Assembly: GCF_001270745.1 (NCBI RefSeq)
Contig: NZ_LFXL01000047.1
Span: forward strand, 1-50,764
Reading direction: 5' to 3'
DNA length: 50,764 nucleotides
Origin: Jiangella muralis
GTDB lineage: Bacteria > Actinomycetota > Actinomycetes > Jiangellales > Jiangellaceae
Numbering within the stretch: the stretch's first letter is position 1; each line of letters starts with the position of its first letter. The position numbers and the translations under genes are program-made. Of the stretch, positions 18,563-30,306 are shown in pieces. The notes beneath the pieces were generated by a model, which had not been told where the DNA came from, did no database searches, and saw nothing but the letters and a program-made list of their open reading frames with translations.

Positions 18563-19359
<797 letters not shown>

Positions 19360-19363
<4 letters not shown>

Positions 19364-20427
19364 CGGCCTACCCTTCGGCGACGCAACAGGACGGCGAACG
19401 CGGGCGCGCCGAGGAACGCCGTGACGACGCCCACCGGCAGCTCACGTGGATCGAACAGGGTCCGGGCCAGGGTGTCGGCCCAGATCATGAAGCTCGCACC
19501 GGCCAGCGCCGACAGCGGCAGTACGGCGCGGTGCCCGGAGCCGACGATGAACCGGACGGCGTGCGGCAGCATCAGCCCGACGAACCCGATCGCCCCGCTG
19601 ACGGCGACGGCCGCGCCGGTGAGCAGCGCGACCAGCGTCAGCAGCGTCCACCGGGTCGCGTTGACGTTGATGCCCAGCGTCGACGCGGTGCTGTCGCCGA
19701 ATGCGAACGCGTCCAGCGTCCGGGCCCGCGACACCAGCACCGTCCCGACCACGACCACGGCGACCCAGACGATCGCGGCATCGCCCCACGACGCCCCGCC
19801 GAGCGAGCCGAGTAGCCAGCTGAGGATCTCGCGGTAGGAGTCGCCGGTCGCGGACCAGAAGATGATGAACGAGGTCGCCGCCGAGCACAGGTACGACACC
19901 GCCAGCCCGGCCAGCACCGTCCGCGTCGGCGCCAGCTCGCCGCGCCGGTTGGCCAGCGCGAACGTCACCACCAACGCCAGCAGCGCACCGGCGAACGCGG
20001 CCGCCGGCAGCCCGAGCCGGCCGATGCCCAGGATCAGCACGGCCACCGCTCCGACCGACGCACCGGACGACAGGCCCAGCAGGTACGGGTCGGCCAGCGG
20101 GTTGCGGGTCAGCGTCTGCATGACGGCGCCGCAGAGGGCCAGCGCGGCGCCCACCGCGGCCGCCGTCAGCACCCGCGGCAGCCGCAGCTCCCACACGATG
20201 CCGTCGCGCAGCAGCGACAGCGACGACGAGGACAGCCCCAGGTGGTCGCCGATCGAGCGCCACACGTCCAGCGGGTGCAGGTCGGCCGAGCCGATCGTCA
20301 CCGCCAGCGTGACCGACGCCGCCAGCACCGCCGCCATGACGGCGATCCAGGCGGTCGTGCGCGCGCCGGACCGCCGCAGCTCCGGCGCCGAAGCGCCGGC
20401 CGCGGGAGGAGCCACCGTCGTCGTCAC
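19360..20427 (-). CDS. ABC importer permease (FecCD family)
   Basis: 355-aa integral membrane protein with about ten hydrophobic helices, the first at about residues 26-46 after a short polar N-terminus. Family motifs are RLPRVLTAAAVGAALALCGAVMQTLTRNPLADPYLLGLSSGAS and, near the C-terminus, GFVGLMLPHAVRFIVG, the coupling-helix region that contacts the ATPase. The GTG at 20427 overlaps the stop of the binding-protein gene (GTGA). Works as a homodimer with the ATPase and the extracytoplasmic lipoprotein encoded just upstream. Confidence 0.93.
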
Positions 20428-21434
20428 AGCCCCAGCTCCTCCAGCTGGGCGGCGAGGTCGACGACGGCCTGCGCGTTGCGGACGCCCGCCTCGGACGCCG
20501 GGAACGGCAGCCGCAGGTAGCGCTGCCCGGCGACGGCGGGCAGCGCGGCGGTGGCCGGGTTGCCCTCGAGCCGCTCGATCTTGCTGTCGGCGGTGTTCCA
20601 CGCGGCGTCGACCAGGACGATGACGTCGGGGTTCCGGTCGATGATCTGCTCCCAGCTGACGTTCGACCAGGTGGCGTCGATGTCGGCGAAGATGTTCTCG
20701 ACGCCCAGCTGGCCCATCATCATGGCCGGTGCGCCGATGTCGCCGCCGACGAACGGGGCGTCCTCGCCGGAGGAGTACCAGAGCGCCGTCAGCCCGTCGC
20801 CGGGCGCCTCGACCTGGTCGAGCAACGCCTGCTGCTCGGCGATCAGCTCGTCGGCGCGTTCGGCGGCGCCGAAGAACGACGCGACCTCGCGGATCTCCGT
20901 GAACAGCTCGTCGAAGGTCATCGGGTCGGGCTGGTACGCCGGCTCCTGGCAGGCGGCCGGCGACACGTACGTCGCGATGCCGAAGTCGGCCAGCGACGGC
21001 CGTTCGCCGGCGGTGTCGGCGCCGAAGTTGCTCTCCCAGCCGCCATAGACGAAGTCGGGCTCGACATCGAGCAGCGCCTCCTGGCCGGGCACGTTGTCGG
21101 ACAGGACGGGGACGTCGTCGAGCTCGCCGGCGTACTGGTCAGGCAGCGGGCCGTCGGAGAAGGCCGTGCCGACGAGGCGGTCGGCGAGGCCGAGCGCGAG
21201 CATCATCTCGGTCGCGGTCGACTTGATCGTGACGACGCGTTCCGGCGGGCTGTCGATGCTCACGTCGGTGCCGCAGTTGTCGACGGTGACCGGCGTGAAA
21301 TCACCGGCCGGGCCGGTTGCGGCCGCCTCGGCCGGGTCGTCGTCATCGGCCGAGCCGCAGCCGGCCAGCGCGACCGCGCCGGCAGCGACGCCGACGAGGG
21401 CAGCGCGGAGCGTTCGGGAGGGGGATAGCGCCAC
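20424..21434 (-). CDS. ABC importer substrate-binding lipoprotein (F420-0 type candidate)
   Basis: 336-aa class III binding protein. The signal ends at the lipobox VALAGC with Cys about 22. The mature part starts VTVDNCGTDVSIDSPPERVV, keeps the EMMLALGLADRLVG segment and a rigid central helix, and ends QLEELGL. DNCG, the PPERVVTIKS stretch and AFSDGPLPD recall the actinobacterial family predicted, from phylogenetic profiling only, to bind F420-0. GTG 21434 is preferred because GGAG lies 6 nt upstream. The 203 bp between it and the divergent aminotransferase hold a GTCTCCA/TGGAGAC stem but no recognisable cobalamin riboswitch. Confidence 0.88.
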   Translation of the reverse strand: MALSPSRTLRAALVGVAAGAVALAGCGSADDDDPAEAAATGPAGDFTPVTVDNCGTDVSIDSPPERVVTIKSTATEMMLALGLADRLVGTAFSDGPLPDQYAGELDDVPVLSDNVPGQEALLDVEPDFVYGGWESNFGADTAGERPSLADFGIATYVSPAACQEPAYQPDPMTFDELFTEIREVASFFGAAERADELIAEQQALLDQVEAPGDGLTALWYSSGEDAPFVGGDIGAPAMMMGQLGVENIFADIDATWSNVSWEQIIDRNPDVIVLVDAAWNTADSKIERLEGNPATAALPAVAGQRYLRLPFPASEAGVRNAQAVVDLAAQLEELGL

Positions 21435-21637
21435 TGGGGTCTCCACACGAGGGCAGGGTCCGTTGGAGACGGTGCAAGGCGACCGCCGAACCAGCTGCCC
21501 ACTCACCGGGCAGACGCGACAGAGCACAAGCGGTGCTCCAGGGCTCCGATCATCTTAAGCCGCCGAACCCGCTGAAATCATCCCCCCTGGGCAAGATTTA
21601 TCAAAAATCCACTGTCGAGCCCCAGTACGGTGATCCC

Positions 21638-22813
21638 GTGCCACCACGCCGACCCGCGCTCGTCGAGCGGATGCGCCCGTTCACGTCGACCATCTTCGCC
21701 GAGATCACGGCGCTGGCGACGCGGACCGGCGCGATCAACCTCGGCCAGGGCTTTCCCGACACCGACGGCCCGGCCGTCATCCTCGACGCCGCGAGCCGGG
21801 CGATCCACGGCGGCCAGAACCAGTACCCGCCCGGCCCCGGCGTGCCGGTGCTGCGCGCGGCGATCGCCCGGCACCAGCAGCGGTTCTACGGCCTCGACGT
21901 CGACCCCGACAGCGAGGTGCTGGTCACCGCCGGCGCCACCGAGGCCATCGCGGCGACGATCCTGGCGTTGTGCGAGCCGGGCGACGAGGTGGTGACGTTC
22001 GATCCGGTCTACGACTCCTACGCCGCGTCCATCGCGCTGGCCGGAGCCGTCAAGCGGACCGTGACGCTGCGCTGGCCCGACTTCGCCGTCGACGAGGCGG
22101 AGCTGCGGGCCGCGTTCGGGCCGCGCACCCGCGTCGTGCTGGTCAACACGCCGCACAACCCGACCGGCAAGGTGTTCACGCGCGCCGAACTGGAAGCGAT
22201 CGGCGCGCTGGCCCGCGAGCACGACGCCATCGTCGTCACCGACGAGGTGTACGAGCACCAGGTCTATGACGACGCGGTGCACGTGCCGGTCGCGACGCTG
22301 CCGGGCCTGGGCGACCGGACGGTGACGGTGTCGTCGGCGGGCAAGACCTTCTCGGTGACCGGCTGGAAGGTCGGCTGGCTGCACGGGCCGGCCGAGCTGG
22401 TGGCCGCCGCGCGCGCCGTCAAGCAGTTCCTCACCTTCGTCAGCGCCGGCCCGCTGCAGCCGGCCGTCGCGACCGGCCTGGACCTCGGCGACGACTTCTA
22501 CGCCTCGCTGGCCGCCGCACTGCAGGGCAAGCGCGACCTGCTGATCGAGGGCCTGACGGCGGCCGGGTTCGCGGTGTCGGTGCCGCGCGGGACGTACTTC
22601 GTGGTGGCCGACGCCGCGCCGCTCGGGTTCGCCGACGGCGTCGAGCTGTGCCAGCGGCTGCCCGAGCTGGCCGGCGTCGCGGCCGTGCCGGTGTCGGTCT
22701 TCCACGACGACCCGAAGGCGGCGGCGTCGCTGGTCCGGTTCGCGTTCTGCAAGCGCGACGAGGTGCTGTACGACGCCGTCGAACGGCTCGGCCGGCTCGC
22801 CTCGCTGGTCTGA
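21638..22813 (+). CDS. PLP-dependent aminotransferase (DapC-like, class I/II)
   Basis: 391 aa, fold-type I aminotransferase. FAEITALATRTGAINLGQGFPD at the N-terminus and NQYPPGPG are characteristic of the actinobacterial DapC/kynurenine-aminotransferase group. TGATEAIAATI forms the phosphate cradle. NTPHNPTG carries the Asn that touches PLP, TDEVYEH the Asp/Tyr, and the Schiff-base Lys is in SSAGKTFSVTGWKVGW. FAFCKR near the end holds the carboxylate-binding Arg. N-succinyldiaminopimelate aminotransferase (lysine/peptidoglycan) is likely but not certain. TACGGT (21626-21631) 6 nt before the GTG suggests a leaderless mRNA. Confidence 0.9.
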   Translation: MPPRRPALVERMRPFTSTIFAEITALATRTGAINLGQGFPDTDGPAVILDAASRAIHGGQNQYPPGPGVPVLRAAIARHQQRFYGLDVDPDSEVLVTAGATEAIAATILALCEPGDEVVTFDPVYDSYAASIALAGAVKRTVTLRWPDFAVDEAELRAAFGPRTRVVLVNTPHNPTGKVFTRAELEAIGALAREHDAIVVTDEVYEHQVYDDAVHVPVATLPGLGDRTVTVSSAGKTFSVTGWKVGWLHGPAELVAAARAVKQFLTFVSAGPLQPAVATGLDLGDDFYASLAAALQGKRDLLIEGLTAAGFAVSVPRGTYFVVADAAPLGFADGVELCQRLPELAGVAAVPVSVFHDDPKAAASLVRFAFCKRDEVLYDAVERLGRLASLV

Positions 22814-22823
22814 CGGCCAGGGC

Positions 22824-23336
22824 TCAGGCCAGCACGAACTCCAGCGCCGACCGCACCCCGGCCGACGGCGCGCCGTCGGCGACCTCGAGCAGCGCCGCCC
22901 GCCAGGCCGCGGCCAAGGGCACCGCGGCCACGCGCACGTCGCCGGGCAGCAGCGCCGCCAGGGTGTCGCGGACGGGGTCGGCCGCGGCTTGCGGCGCGGT
23001 CTCGCCGAGCAGCCGGCACACGCCGAAGCGCACCGTCGCGTCGAACGCGACCAGCAAGGCCGCCCGCGCCGCCGCCCGGCCCGGCCCGCCGACCGCCTCG
23101 GCGGCGCCCTCCATGCGGTCGGTGATGCGCTTCTCGAGGTCGTCGCGGACGACGGTGTACAGGCCGAGCTTCGAGCCGAAGTGGTGGTAGAGCGAACCGG
23201 TCGTCACGCCGGCCTTCGACGCCAGCTCGGTGACGGTGGCCGCCTCGAAGCCCGCCTGCTCGAAATGGTGCATGGCGGCCTCGATCAGCCGGGCCTTCGC
23301 CGACCCGGGGACGGGGATCCACTCCTGCATGGCCAT
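22824..23336 (-). CDS. TetR family transcriptional regulator
   Basis: 170-aa repressor, short for the family. The N-terminal DNA-binding domain has KARLIEAAMHHFEQAGFEAATVTELASKAGVTTGSLYHHFGSKLGLYTVV, with the recognition helix around residues 40-50. The C-terminal ligand domain is Ala-rich and unassigned. It is divergent from a VOC protein gene, with 8-bp arms ACCGTAAC/GTTACGGT spanning the 48-bp gap, so it probably controls both. The start MAMQEW at 23336 is used; ATG 23330 is possible. Confidence 0.9.
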   Translation of the reverse strand: MAMQEWIPVPGSAKARLIEAAMHHFEQAGFEAATVTELASKAGVTTGSLYHHFGSKLGLYTVVRDDLEKRITDRMEGAAEAVGGPGRAAARAALLVAFDATVRFGVCRLLGETAPQAAADPVRDTLAALLPGDVRVAAVPLAAAWRAALLEVADGAPSAGVRSALEFVLA

Positions 23337-23337
23337 C

Positions 23338-23377
23338 ACCGTAACACGTTGACGGAGGGCCATAACGCCGTTACGGT
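23338..23377. promoter_or_regulatory. putative TetR operator between TetR and VOC genes
   Basis: ACCGTAAC (23338-23345) and GTTACGGT (23370-23377) are perfect inverted arms 24 nt apart. Each is part of a smaller imperfect palindrome: GTAACACGTTGAC (23341-23353) and TAACGCCGTTA (23363-23373). This suggests two repressor dimers in the divergent promoter. Confidence 0.6.
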
Positions 23378-23384
23378 CTCCGGC

Positions 23385-23732
23385 ATGAAGCTCTCCTACA
23401 TCTACGTGGCCGTGCCCGATCTCAAGGAGGCGCTCGGCTTCTACCGTGACGACCTCGGCCTGGACGAGGCATGGCGCGAGGGCGACTCCACCGTCGCCTT
23501 CCAGCTGCCGAACTCGCCGATCCAGCTGATGGTGGACGTGCCGCCGGACTCCGGCGAGAACTGGTCCACCGGCCCGTTCTACGAGGTCGACGACCTGGCG
23601 GCGTTCATCGCCGAGCACAGCGGCTTCACCTGGGTCGGCGAGCCGATCGAGATCCCGGGTGGGCGGTCGGCCGCCTTCCGGGATCCGGGCGGCAACATCA
23701 TGCACGTGTTCGACCAGTCCGGCGCCGAGTGA
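23385..23732 (+). CDS. VOC family (glyoxalase-like) protein
   Basis: 115-aa single-domain vicinal-oxygen-chelate protein with two beta-alpha-beta-beta-beta modules: KLSYIYVAVPDLKEALGFYRDDLGLDEAW and FYEVDDLAAFIAEHSGF, closing with GGRSAAFRDPGGNIMHVFDQ. The usual metal ligands are partly lost (the first module lacks the His), so it may bind a ligand or antibiotic rather than act as a glyoxalase. Probably under the divergent TetR. Its last 35 nt overlap the convergent membrane gene. Confidence 0.9.
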   Translation: MKLSYIYVAVPDLKEALGFYRDDLGLDEAWREGDSTVAFQLPNSPIQLMVDVPPDSGENWSTGPFYEVDDLAAFIAEHSGFTWVGEPIEIPGGRSAAFRDPGGNIMHVFDQSGAE

Positions 23733-24264
23733 TCCGGCCCCACGGCTTGTAGACCGACAGCAGGAAGGCGACGAGCAGTAGGCTGGTCGAGACGATCGGC
23801 GGGTAGAGCATGTCACCCGGCGTCGGCAGCGAGCCGACCCCGTCGCCGAACTGCCGGCCCTGCTCGGCCAGTTCCTTGACGCCCGGCCGCAGGGCCAGCA
23901 GCACCAGCGTCGACAGCAGCAGGTTGATCACCAGCTTCACCGCGACCCACCAGTACCGCACCAGGCCGTACTTGCTGCCCAGGCCGAGCAGCACGCCGCT
24001 GGCCAGGCAGACCAGCCCGGCCGTCACCATGGGCCAGACGGCGAACAGCTCGACCGCCTGGTAGACGACCGCGCGCGTCTCGTCGGAGCTGGTGCCGACG
24101 GCCGTGAAGACCAGCACCGCCATGACGATGTCCATGCCGAACCACGTGCCGGCGGACAGGATGTGGGTGACCAGCACGGCCTTGCGGGTGCGGCCGGCGA
24201 GCCGCCACGGCCGGCCAGCCGGCGGCGCCGGGGCCGGCGCTTCGGTGCGCGTCGGGGTCGTCAT
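23698..24264 (-). CDS. DUF2269-like integral membrane protein
   Basis: 188 aa with four predicted helices after a Pro/Ala-rich cytoplasmic N-terminus: around residues 27-50 (AVLVTHILSAGTWFGMDIVMAVL), 65-90, 98-118 (VAVKLVINLLLSTLVLLAL) and 150-170. The HILSAGTWFG start is typical of DUF2269-type proteins with a conserved His in the first helix. Function unknown. The start ATG 24264 avoids an unlikely 40-residue basic extension. It overlaps the 3' end of the VOC gene by 35 nt, tail to tail. Confidence 0.75.
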   Translation of the reverse strand: MTTPTRTEAPAPAPPAGRPWRLAGRTRKAVLVTHILSAGTWFGMDIVMAVLVFTAVGTSSDETRAVVYQAVELFAVWPMVTAGLVCLASGVLLGLGSKYGLVRYWWVAVKLVINLLLSTLVLLALRPGVKELAEQGRQFGDGVGSLPTPGDMLYPPIVSTSLLLVAFLLSVYKPWGRITRRRTGRTRA

Positions 24265-24316
24265 ACCGACAGCCTGGCCGCGGGCCGCCGTCGCCGTCGT
24301 CGGGCGACGAACGTAT

Positions 24317-24346
24317 CCGCGCGTACGCCGGATCGCGTACGCGCGG
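24317..24346. repeat. 12-bp-arm perfect palindrome
   Basis: CCGCGCGTACGC and GCGTACGCGCGG around a 6-nt loop (CGGATC), in the 187-bp divergent gap between the DUF2269-like and AMIN-like genes. It may be an operator or a dispersed repeat. The 50.6-kb intergenic region has similar CGCGTACGCC words. Confidence 0.6.
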
Positions 24347-24451
24347 CACATGGACCGTGCCCGTTTTGTAAGGATTTGCCCCACTGGTCAACCCGGATGA
24401 CCGCTCGCGCGTCTTCAGCGTCATCACCATCGGGCACCAGGGGGGATCATC

Positions 24452-24997
24452 ATGAGACGCACCATCGCCACCATCACCGCACTACTGACCGCCACGCTCG
24501 CGTTCCTCGCGGCGCCGGCCGCCGCGGACGCCGCACCGTATTGCGGCCTGCGCTGGGGGTCGCTGCCGGAACGCGGGGCCGTGACGGAGACCGCCGCGCT
24601 CACCGACGTCCGCGCCGGCCGGCATGCCTGCTTCGACCGGCTCGTCCTGGACTTCGCCGGCGACGCCGACGGGTACCTCGTGCGCTACGTCCCCGCCGTC
24701 ACGATGGACGGGTCGGGCCAGGTGGTGCCGCTGCGGGGCGGCGCCGACCTGGAGGTCGTGGCCGTCGCACCGGCGTACGACGACAACGGCCACGACACCT
24801 ACGCCCCGGCCGACCGGCGCGAGCTGGTCCGCGTGTCCGGCTGGCAGACGTTCCGCCAGGTCGCGTGGGCGGGCAGCTTCGAGGGGCAGACCACCATCGG
24901 GCTCGGCGTGCGGGCCCGGCTGCCGTTCCGGGTGTTCACGCTGGACGGACCGGGCGCCGGTTCGCGTCTGGTCATCGACGTCGCCCATCGGTGGTGA
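24452..24997 (+). CDS. secreted AMIN-like domain protein
   Basis: 181 aa. The signal peptide MRRTIATITALLTATLAFLA ends near AADA (about 26). The mature domain CFDRLVLDFAGDADGYLVRYV...LVIDVAHRW resembles the AMIN-like domain of actinobacterial envelope proteins, where AMIN modules target peptidoglycan or septal sites; two Cys could pair. GGGGGGAT lies about 8 nt before the ATG. No catalytic domain is attached. Confidence 0.8.
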   Translation: MRRTIATITALLTATLAFLAAPAAADAAPYCGLRWGSLPERGAVTETAALTDVRAGRHACFDRLVLDFAGDADGYLVRYVPAVTMDGSGQVVPLRGGADLEVVAVAPAYDDNGHDTYAPADRRELVRVSGWQTFRQVAWAGSFEGQTTIGLGVRARLPFRVFTLDGPGAGSRLVIDVAHRW

Positions 24998-25086
24998 CGA
25001 CGGCGTGGCCGTCCCGCGTCGCCCGGCCGGGCCGTCCTACACTGACCCGGCCGGGCACCCGGGCCGATCCACGGAGCATCGACGAC

Positions 25087-25731
25087 ATGGCAACACCAGA
25101 GCACCAGCTGTTCGACCAGCTGGCCGGGCCGGTCTGGGCCGGCGCCGAGCCGATCCGGGCGTCCGCGCCGGCGACCGAGGTCTCGGCGTCGCGCTACCGC
25201 GTCCGCGGCCTTTCGGAGTTCGGCGAGACCGAAGAGGCGCCCGACGACGTCAGCGCCGGCCGCTACACGGCGGTCCGCGGCGAGGCCCCCGACTGCCTGG
25301 CCGTCGGCTGTTACCAGGCGGTGTCGTCGGCGGCCGGGCTGGCCTTCGTCGCCGTCACCGACTCGCGGCTGGGTGTGCTGCAACTGCGCGACACCTCGGT
25401 CAAGGGCATGCCGACCGCCGAGGAGCTGGCCGCCGACGGCGCCGGGTTCCTGCGCTCCATGGGCCGGCTGCTGAAGGGGTTCGCGCGCGAGGTCAGCGCG
25501 CTGAACTCGATCGCCGACCGGCCCGAGTCGGCCGAGGTGACGCTGTGCTGGGAGGTCCCGCGGCTGCAGCTGGCCGAGGCCACGCGGTGGCGCAAGCCGA
25601 TGATCCCGGAGCTGCCCGGTGGCGAGCGGAACGTGCAGCTGAGCTTCGCCGACGGCTCGTTCGCCCGGCTCTGCACCGACGAGGCCGGGCTGGCGTCGCT
25701 GACCGCGCTGGGCGGGCCGCCGCAGGGGTGA
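25087..25731 (+). CDS. hypothetical protein, 214 aa
   Basis: Soluble protein of alpha/beta character with no signal. It starts HQLFDQLAGPVWAGAEPIRA and has one long helix (GAGFLRSMGRLLKGFAREVSAL, about residues 121-142). I recognise no family. It is immediately upstream of guaB, 84 bp away, on the same strand. TACACT about 45 nt upstream may be its -10. A link with purine metabolism is not shown. Confidence 0.7.
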   Translation: MATPEHQLFDQLAGPVWAGAEPIRASAPATEVSASRYRVRGLSEFGETEEAPDDVSAGRYTAVRGEAPDCLAVGCYQAVSSAAGLAFVAVTDSRLGVLQLRDTSVKGMPTAEELAADGAGFLRSMGRLLKGFAREVSALNSIADRPESAEVTLCWEVPRLQLAEATRWRKPMIPELPGGERNVQLSFADGSFARLCTDEAGLASLTALGGPPQG

Positions 25732-27971
<2,240 letters not shown>

Positions 27972-28001
27972 CGGCGGTCACCTCGCTGGGGGTCTTGTCA
28001 T

Positions 28002-28017
28002 CCTTACAGGTGTAAGG
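28002..28017. promoter_or_regulatory. TetR operator CCTTACA-GG-TGTAAGG
   Basis: Perfect 7-2-7 palindrome in the divergent TetR/MDR promoter region. The size and symmetry are typical of TetR-family sites. Confidence 0.75.
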
Positions 28018-28058
28018 CTATCGTGCTCGTGAGACAGACCGGTGTCAGGGGGCACGTC

Positions 28059-29015
28059 GTGAAGGCTGCGATCGTCGACAGGTACGGCTCGCCAGAGATG
28101 CTGCGGTTCGTGGATGTTCCACAGCCGGAACCCGGGGCGAACGAGGTGCTCGTCCGGGTGCACGCGGTCGCGGCCACCTCGGGCGACGCGCGCATCCGCG
28201 CCGCCCGGTTCCCGGCCGGGTTCGCACTGCTCGGGCGGCTTGCGCTGGGCCTGCGCCGGCCACGTCGCCGGATCCTGGGCGGGTCGTTCTCCGGCGTGGT
28301 CGAGAGCGTCGGCTCGGCGGTCACGCGGCTGCGGCCCGGCGACGAGGTCAGCGGCATGTCCGGGGTGCGGATGGGCGGCTACGCCGAGTACCTGACGGTG
28401 GCCGCCGACCGGCTCGCCGTGAAGCCGGCCGGCGTGAGCCACGACGACGCGGCCGGACTGCTGTTCGGCGGCACGACGGCGCTGTTCTTCCTGCGCGACA
28501 AGGCGCGGCTGGACTCCGGCCGGCCCGGCCGTAGCGTCCTGGTCGTCGGTGCCTCCGGCGCCGTCGGCACCAACGCCGTCCAGCTGGCGAGGCACTTCGG
28601 CGCCGCCGTGGTGGGCGTGACCAGCGGCGCGAACGCCGAGCTCGTCACGCGGCTGGGCGCGGCCCGCGTCATCGACCACACGCGCGAGGACGTCAGGCAG
28701 GGCGCCGAGCGCTACGACGTGGTCTTCGACACCGTCGGCGCCCTCTCGATCGCGAGCGGCCGCCGGCTGCTGACCGCCGACGGCGTCCTCCTGCTGGCCG
28801 TCGGGAGCCTGGGCGACGCCATCCGGGCCCGCGGCAACGTCGCTGCCGGTGTGTCCACGGAACGCCGCGAGGACTTCGAGTTCCTGCTCGGACTGGTCGC
28901 GGCCGGCGAGCTCACCGTCGTCGTCGACCGGGTGTACGACCTCGCCGACGCCGCCGAGGCACACGCCCGCGTCGACACCGGACACAAGGTCGGCAACATC
29001 CTGTTACATCCGTGA
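28059..29015 (+). CDS. MDR-family NAD(P)-dependent oxidoreductase (quinone reductase-like)
   Basis: 318 aa, zinc-independent medium-chain dehydrogenase/reductase. The N-terminal GroES-like domain is KAAIVDRYGSPEMLRFVDVPQPEP...DEVSGMSGVRMGGYAEYLTV. The Rossmann domain has VLVVGASGAVGTNAVQLARHFGA (the dinucleotide loop, AxGxxG type) and VVFDTVGA. It lacks the Cys/His zinc ligands. The GTG start has AGGGGG 6 nt upstream. Probably derepressed by the ligand of the divergent TetR and active on quinones or reactive carbonyls; the exact substrate is unknown. Confidence 0.93.
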   Translation: MKAAIVDRYGSPEMLRFVDVPQPEPGANEVLVRVHAVAATSGDARIRAARFPAGFALLGRLALGLRRPRRRILGGSFSGVVESVGSAVTRLRPGDEVSGMSGVRMGGYAEYLTVAADRLAVKPAGVSHDDAAGLLFGGTTALFFLRDKARLDSGRPGRSVLVVGASGAVGTNAVQLARHFGAAVVGVTSGANAELVTRLGAARVIDHTREDVRQGAERYDVVFDTVGALSIASGRRLLTADGVLLLAVGSLGDAIRARGNVAAGVSTERREDFEFLLGLVAAGELTVVVDRVYDLADAAEAHARVDTGHKVGNILLHP

Positions 29016-29040
29016 CGGGTCGCTCCGATATCCTTCGCAG

Positions 29041-30150
29041 GTGGCGGAGATCGAGATCGGCCGTGGCAAGCGCGGCCGCCAAGCATATGCCTTCGACGAC
29101 GTGGCGATCGTGCCCTCGCGGCGCACCCGCGACCCCGAAGAGGTGTCCACGCACTGGCAGATCGACGCCTACCGGTTCGAGATCCCGCTGCTGGCCGCGC
29201 CCATGGACTCCGTCATGTCGCCGGCGACGGCGATCGAGCTGGGGCGGGCCGGCGGGCTGGGCGTGCTCGACCTCGAAGGGCTGTGGACCCGCTACGACGA
29301 CCCCGAGCCGCTGCTCGAGGAGATCGCCGGGCTCGAGGAGGGTAAGGCGCTCAACCGGCTGCAGGAGATCTACGCCGCGCCGGTGCGTGAGGACCTCATC
29401 GCCGAGCGGCTGCGCGAGATCCGCGACGCCGGCGTCACGGTGGCCGGCGCGTTGTCGCCGCCGCGGGTGAAGCGCCACCATCAGGCCGTCATCGACGCCG
29501 GCGTCGACATCGTGGTCATCCGCGGCACCACGGTGTCCGCCGAGCACGTCTCCGGCCGGGCCGAGCCGCTGAACCTCAAGCAGTTCATCTACGAGCTGGA
29601 CGTCCCGGTCATCGTCGGCGGCTGCGCCACCTACCAGGCGGCGCTGCACCTCATGCGCACCGGCGCGGCCGGCGTGCTGGTCGGCTTCGGCGGCGGCTCG
29701 TCGCACACCACCCGCTCGGTGCTGGGCCTCACCGTCCCCATGGCCACGGCGGTGGCCGACGTCGCGGCGGCACGGCGCGACTACCTCGACGAGTCCGGCG
29801 GCCGGTACGTGCACGTCATCGCCGACGGCTCCATCGGGCGCTCCGGCGACATCGCCAAGGCCATCGCCTGCGGCGCCGACGCCGTCATGGTCGGCTCGCC
29901 GCTGGCCCGGGCCACCGAGGCGCCCGGCCGCGGCTGGCACTGGGGCTCCGAGGCGCACCACGCCGACCTCCCGCGCGGCGAGCGGGTGCACGTCGGCAGC
30001 ATCGGGCCGCTGTCCGAGATCCTGGGCGGCCCGTCCTACCTCGCCGACGGCTCCATGAACCTCGTCGGCGCGCTGCGGCGGGCCATGGCCACCACCGGCT
30101 ACACCGAGGTCAAGGAGTTCCAGCGGGTCGAGGTCACCGTCCTGCGCTGA
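29041..30150 (+). CDS. guaB3: GuaB3 family IMP dehydrogenase-related protein
   Basis: 369-aa barrel related to IMPDH and GMP reductase, without CBS domains. The start EIEIGRGKRGRQAYAFDDVAIVPSRR and the end ALRRAMATTGYTEVKEFQRVEV define this actinobacterial family. GPGSICTTR of guaB is here GGGSSHTTR, so His222 stands where IMPDH has its catalytic Cys. IMPDH activity is therefore doubtful; GMP reductase-type chemistry has been proposed for GuaB3 relatives. TATCCT (29029-29034) 6 nt before the GTG, and no ribosome site, indicate a leaderless mRNA separate from the MDR gene. Confidence 0.95.
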   Translation: MAEIEIGRGKRGRQAYAFDDVAIVPSRRTRDPEEVSTHWQIDAYRFEIPLLAAPMDSVMSPATAIELGRAGGLGVLDLEGLWTRYDDPEPLLEEIAGLEEGKALNRLQEIYAAPVREDLIAERLREIRDAGVTVAGALSPPRVKRHHQAVIDAGVDIVVIRGTTVSAEHVSGRAEPLNLKQFIYELDVPVIVGGCATYQAALHLMRTGAAGVLVGFGGGSSHTTRSVLGLTVPMATAVADVAAARRDYLDESGGRYVHVIADGSIGRSGDIAKAIACGADAVMVGSPLARATEAPGRGWHWGSEAHHADLPRGERVHVGSIGPLSEILGGPSYLADGSMNLVGALRRAMATTGYTEVKEFQRVEVTVLR

Positions 30151-30182
30151 CCTCGGACGCCGGGTCGCGCTCCACCTCTGTT

Positions 30183-30232
30183 CGGCCGCTGGAGGTCTGC
30201 CGTCACATCCGACGGCAGACCTCCAACGACCG
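30183..30232. terminator. hairpin between guaB3 and aldehyde dehydrogenase
   Basis: TGGAGGTCTGCCGTC (30190-30204) and GACGGCAGACCTCCA (30211-30225) form a perfect 15-bp stem with a 6-nt loop, extended outward to CGGCCGC/GACCG with two mismatches. There is no T-run. Terminator or dispersed palindrome. Confidence 0.6.
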
Positions 30233-30306
30233 GCACGGGACCTCCCGCAGGATCGCGGCGGCCGACGAGAGGCGGCCGGCCGGTCCCGGGTCGTAGGCTG
30301 GCGTCG

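Noticed and set aside
21435-21637. cobalamin riboswitch upstream of the ABC importer
   Set aside because: The GGTGCAAGGC-like stretch is on the wrong strand for the importer, and I found no B12-box or core elements.
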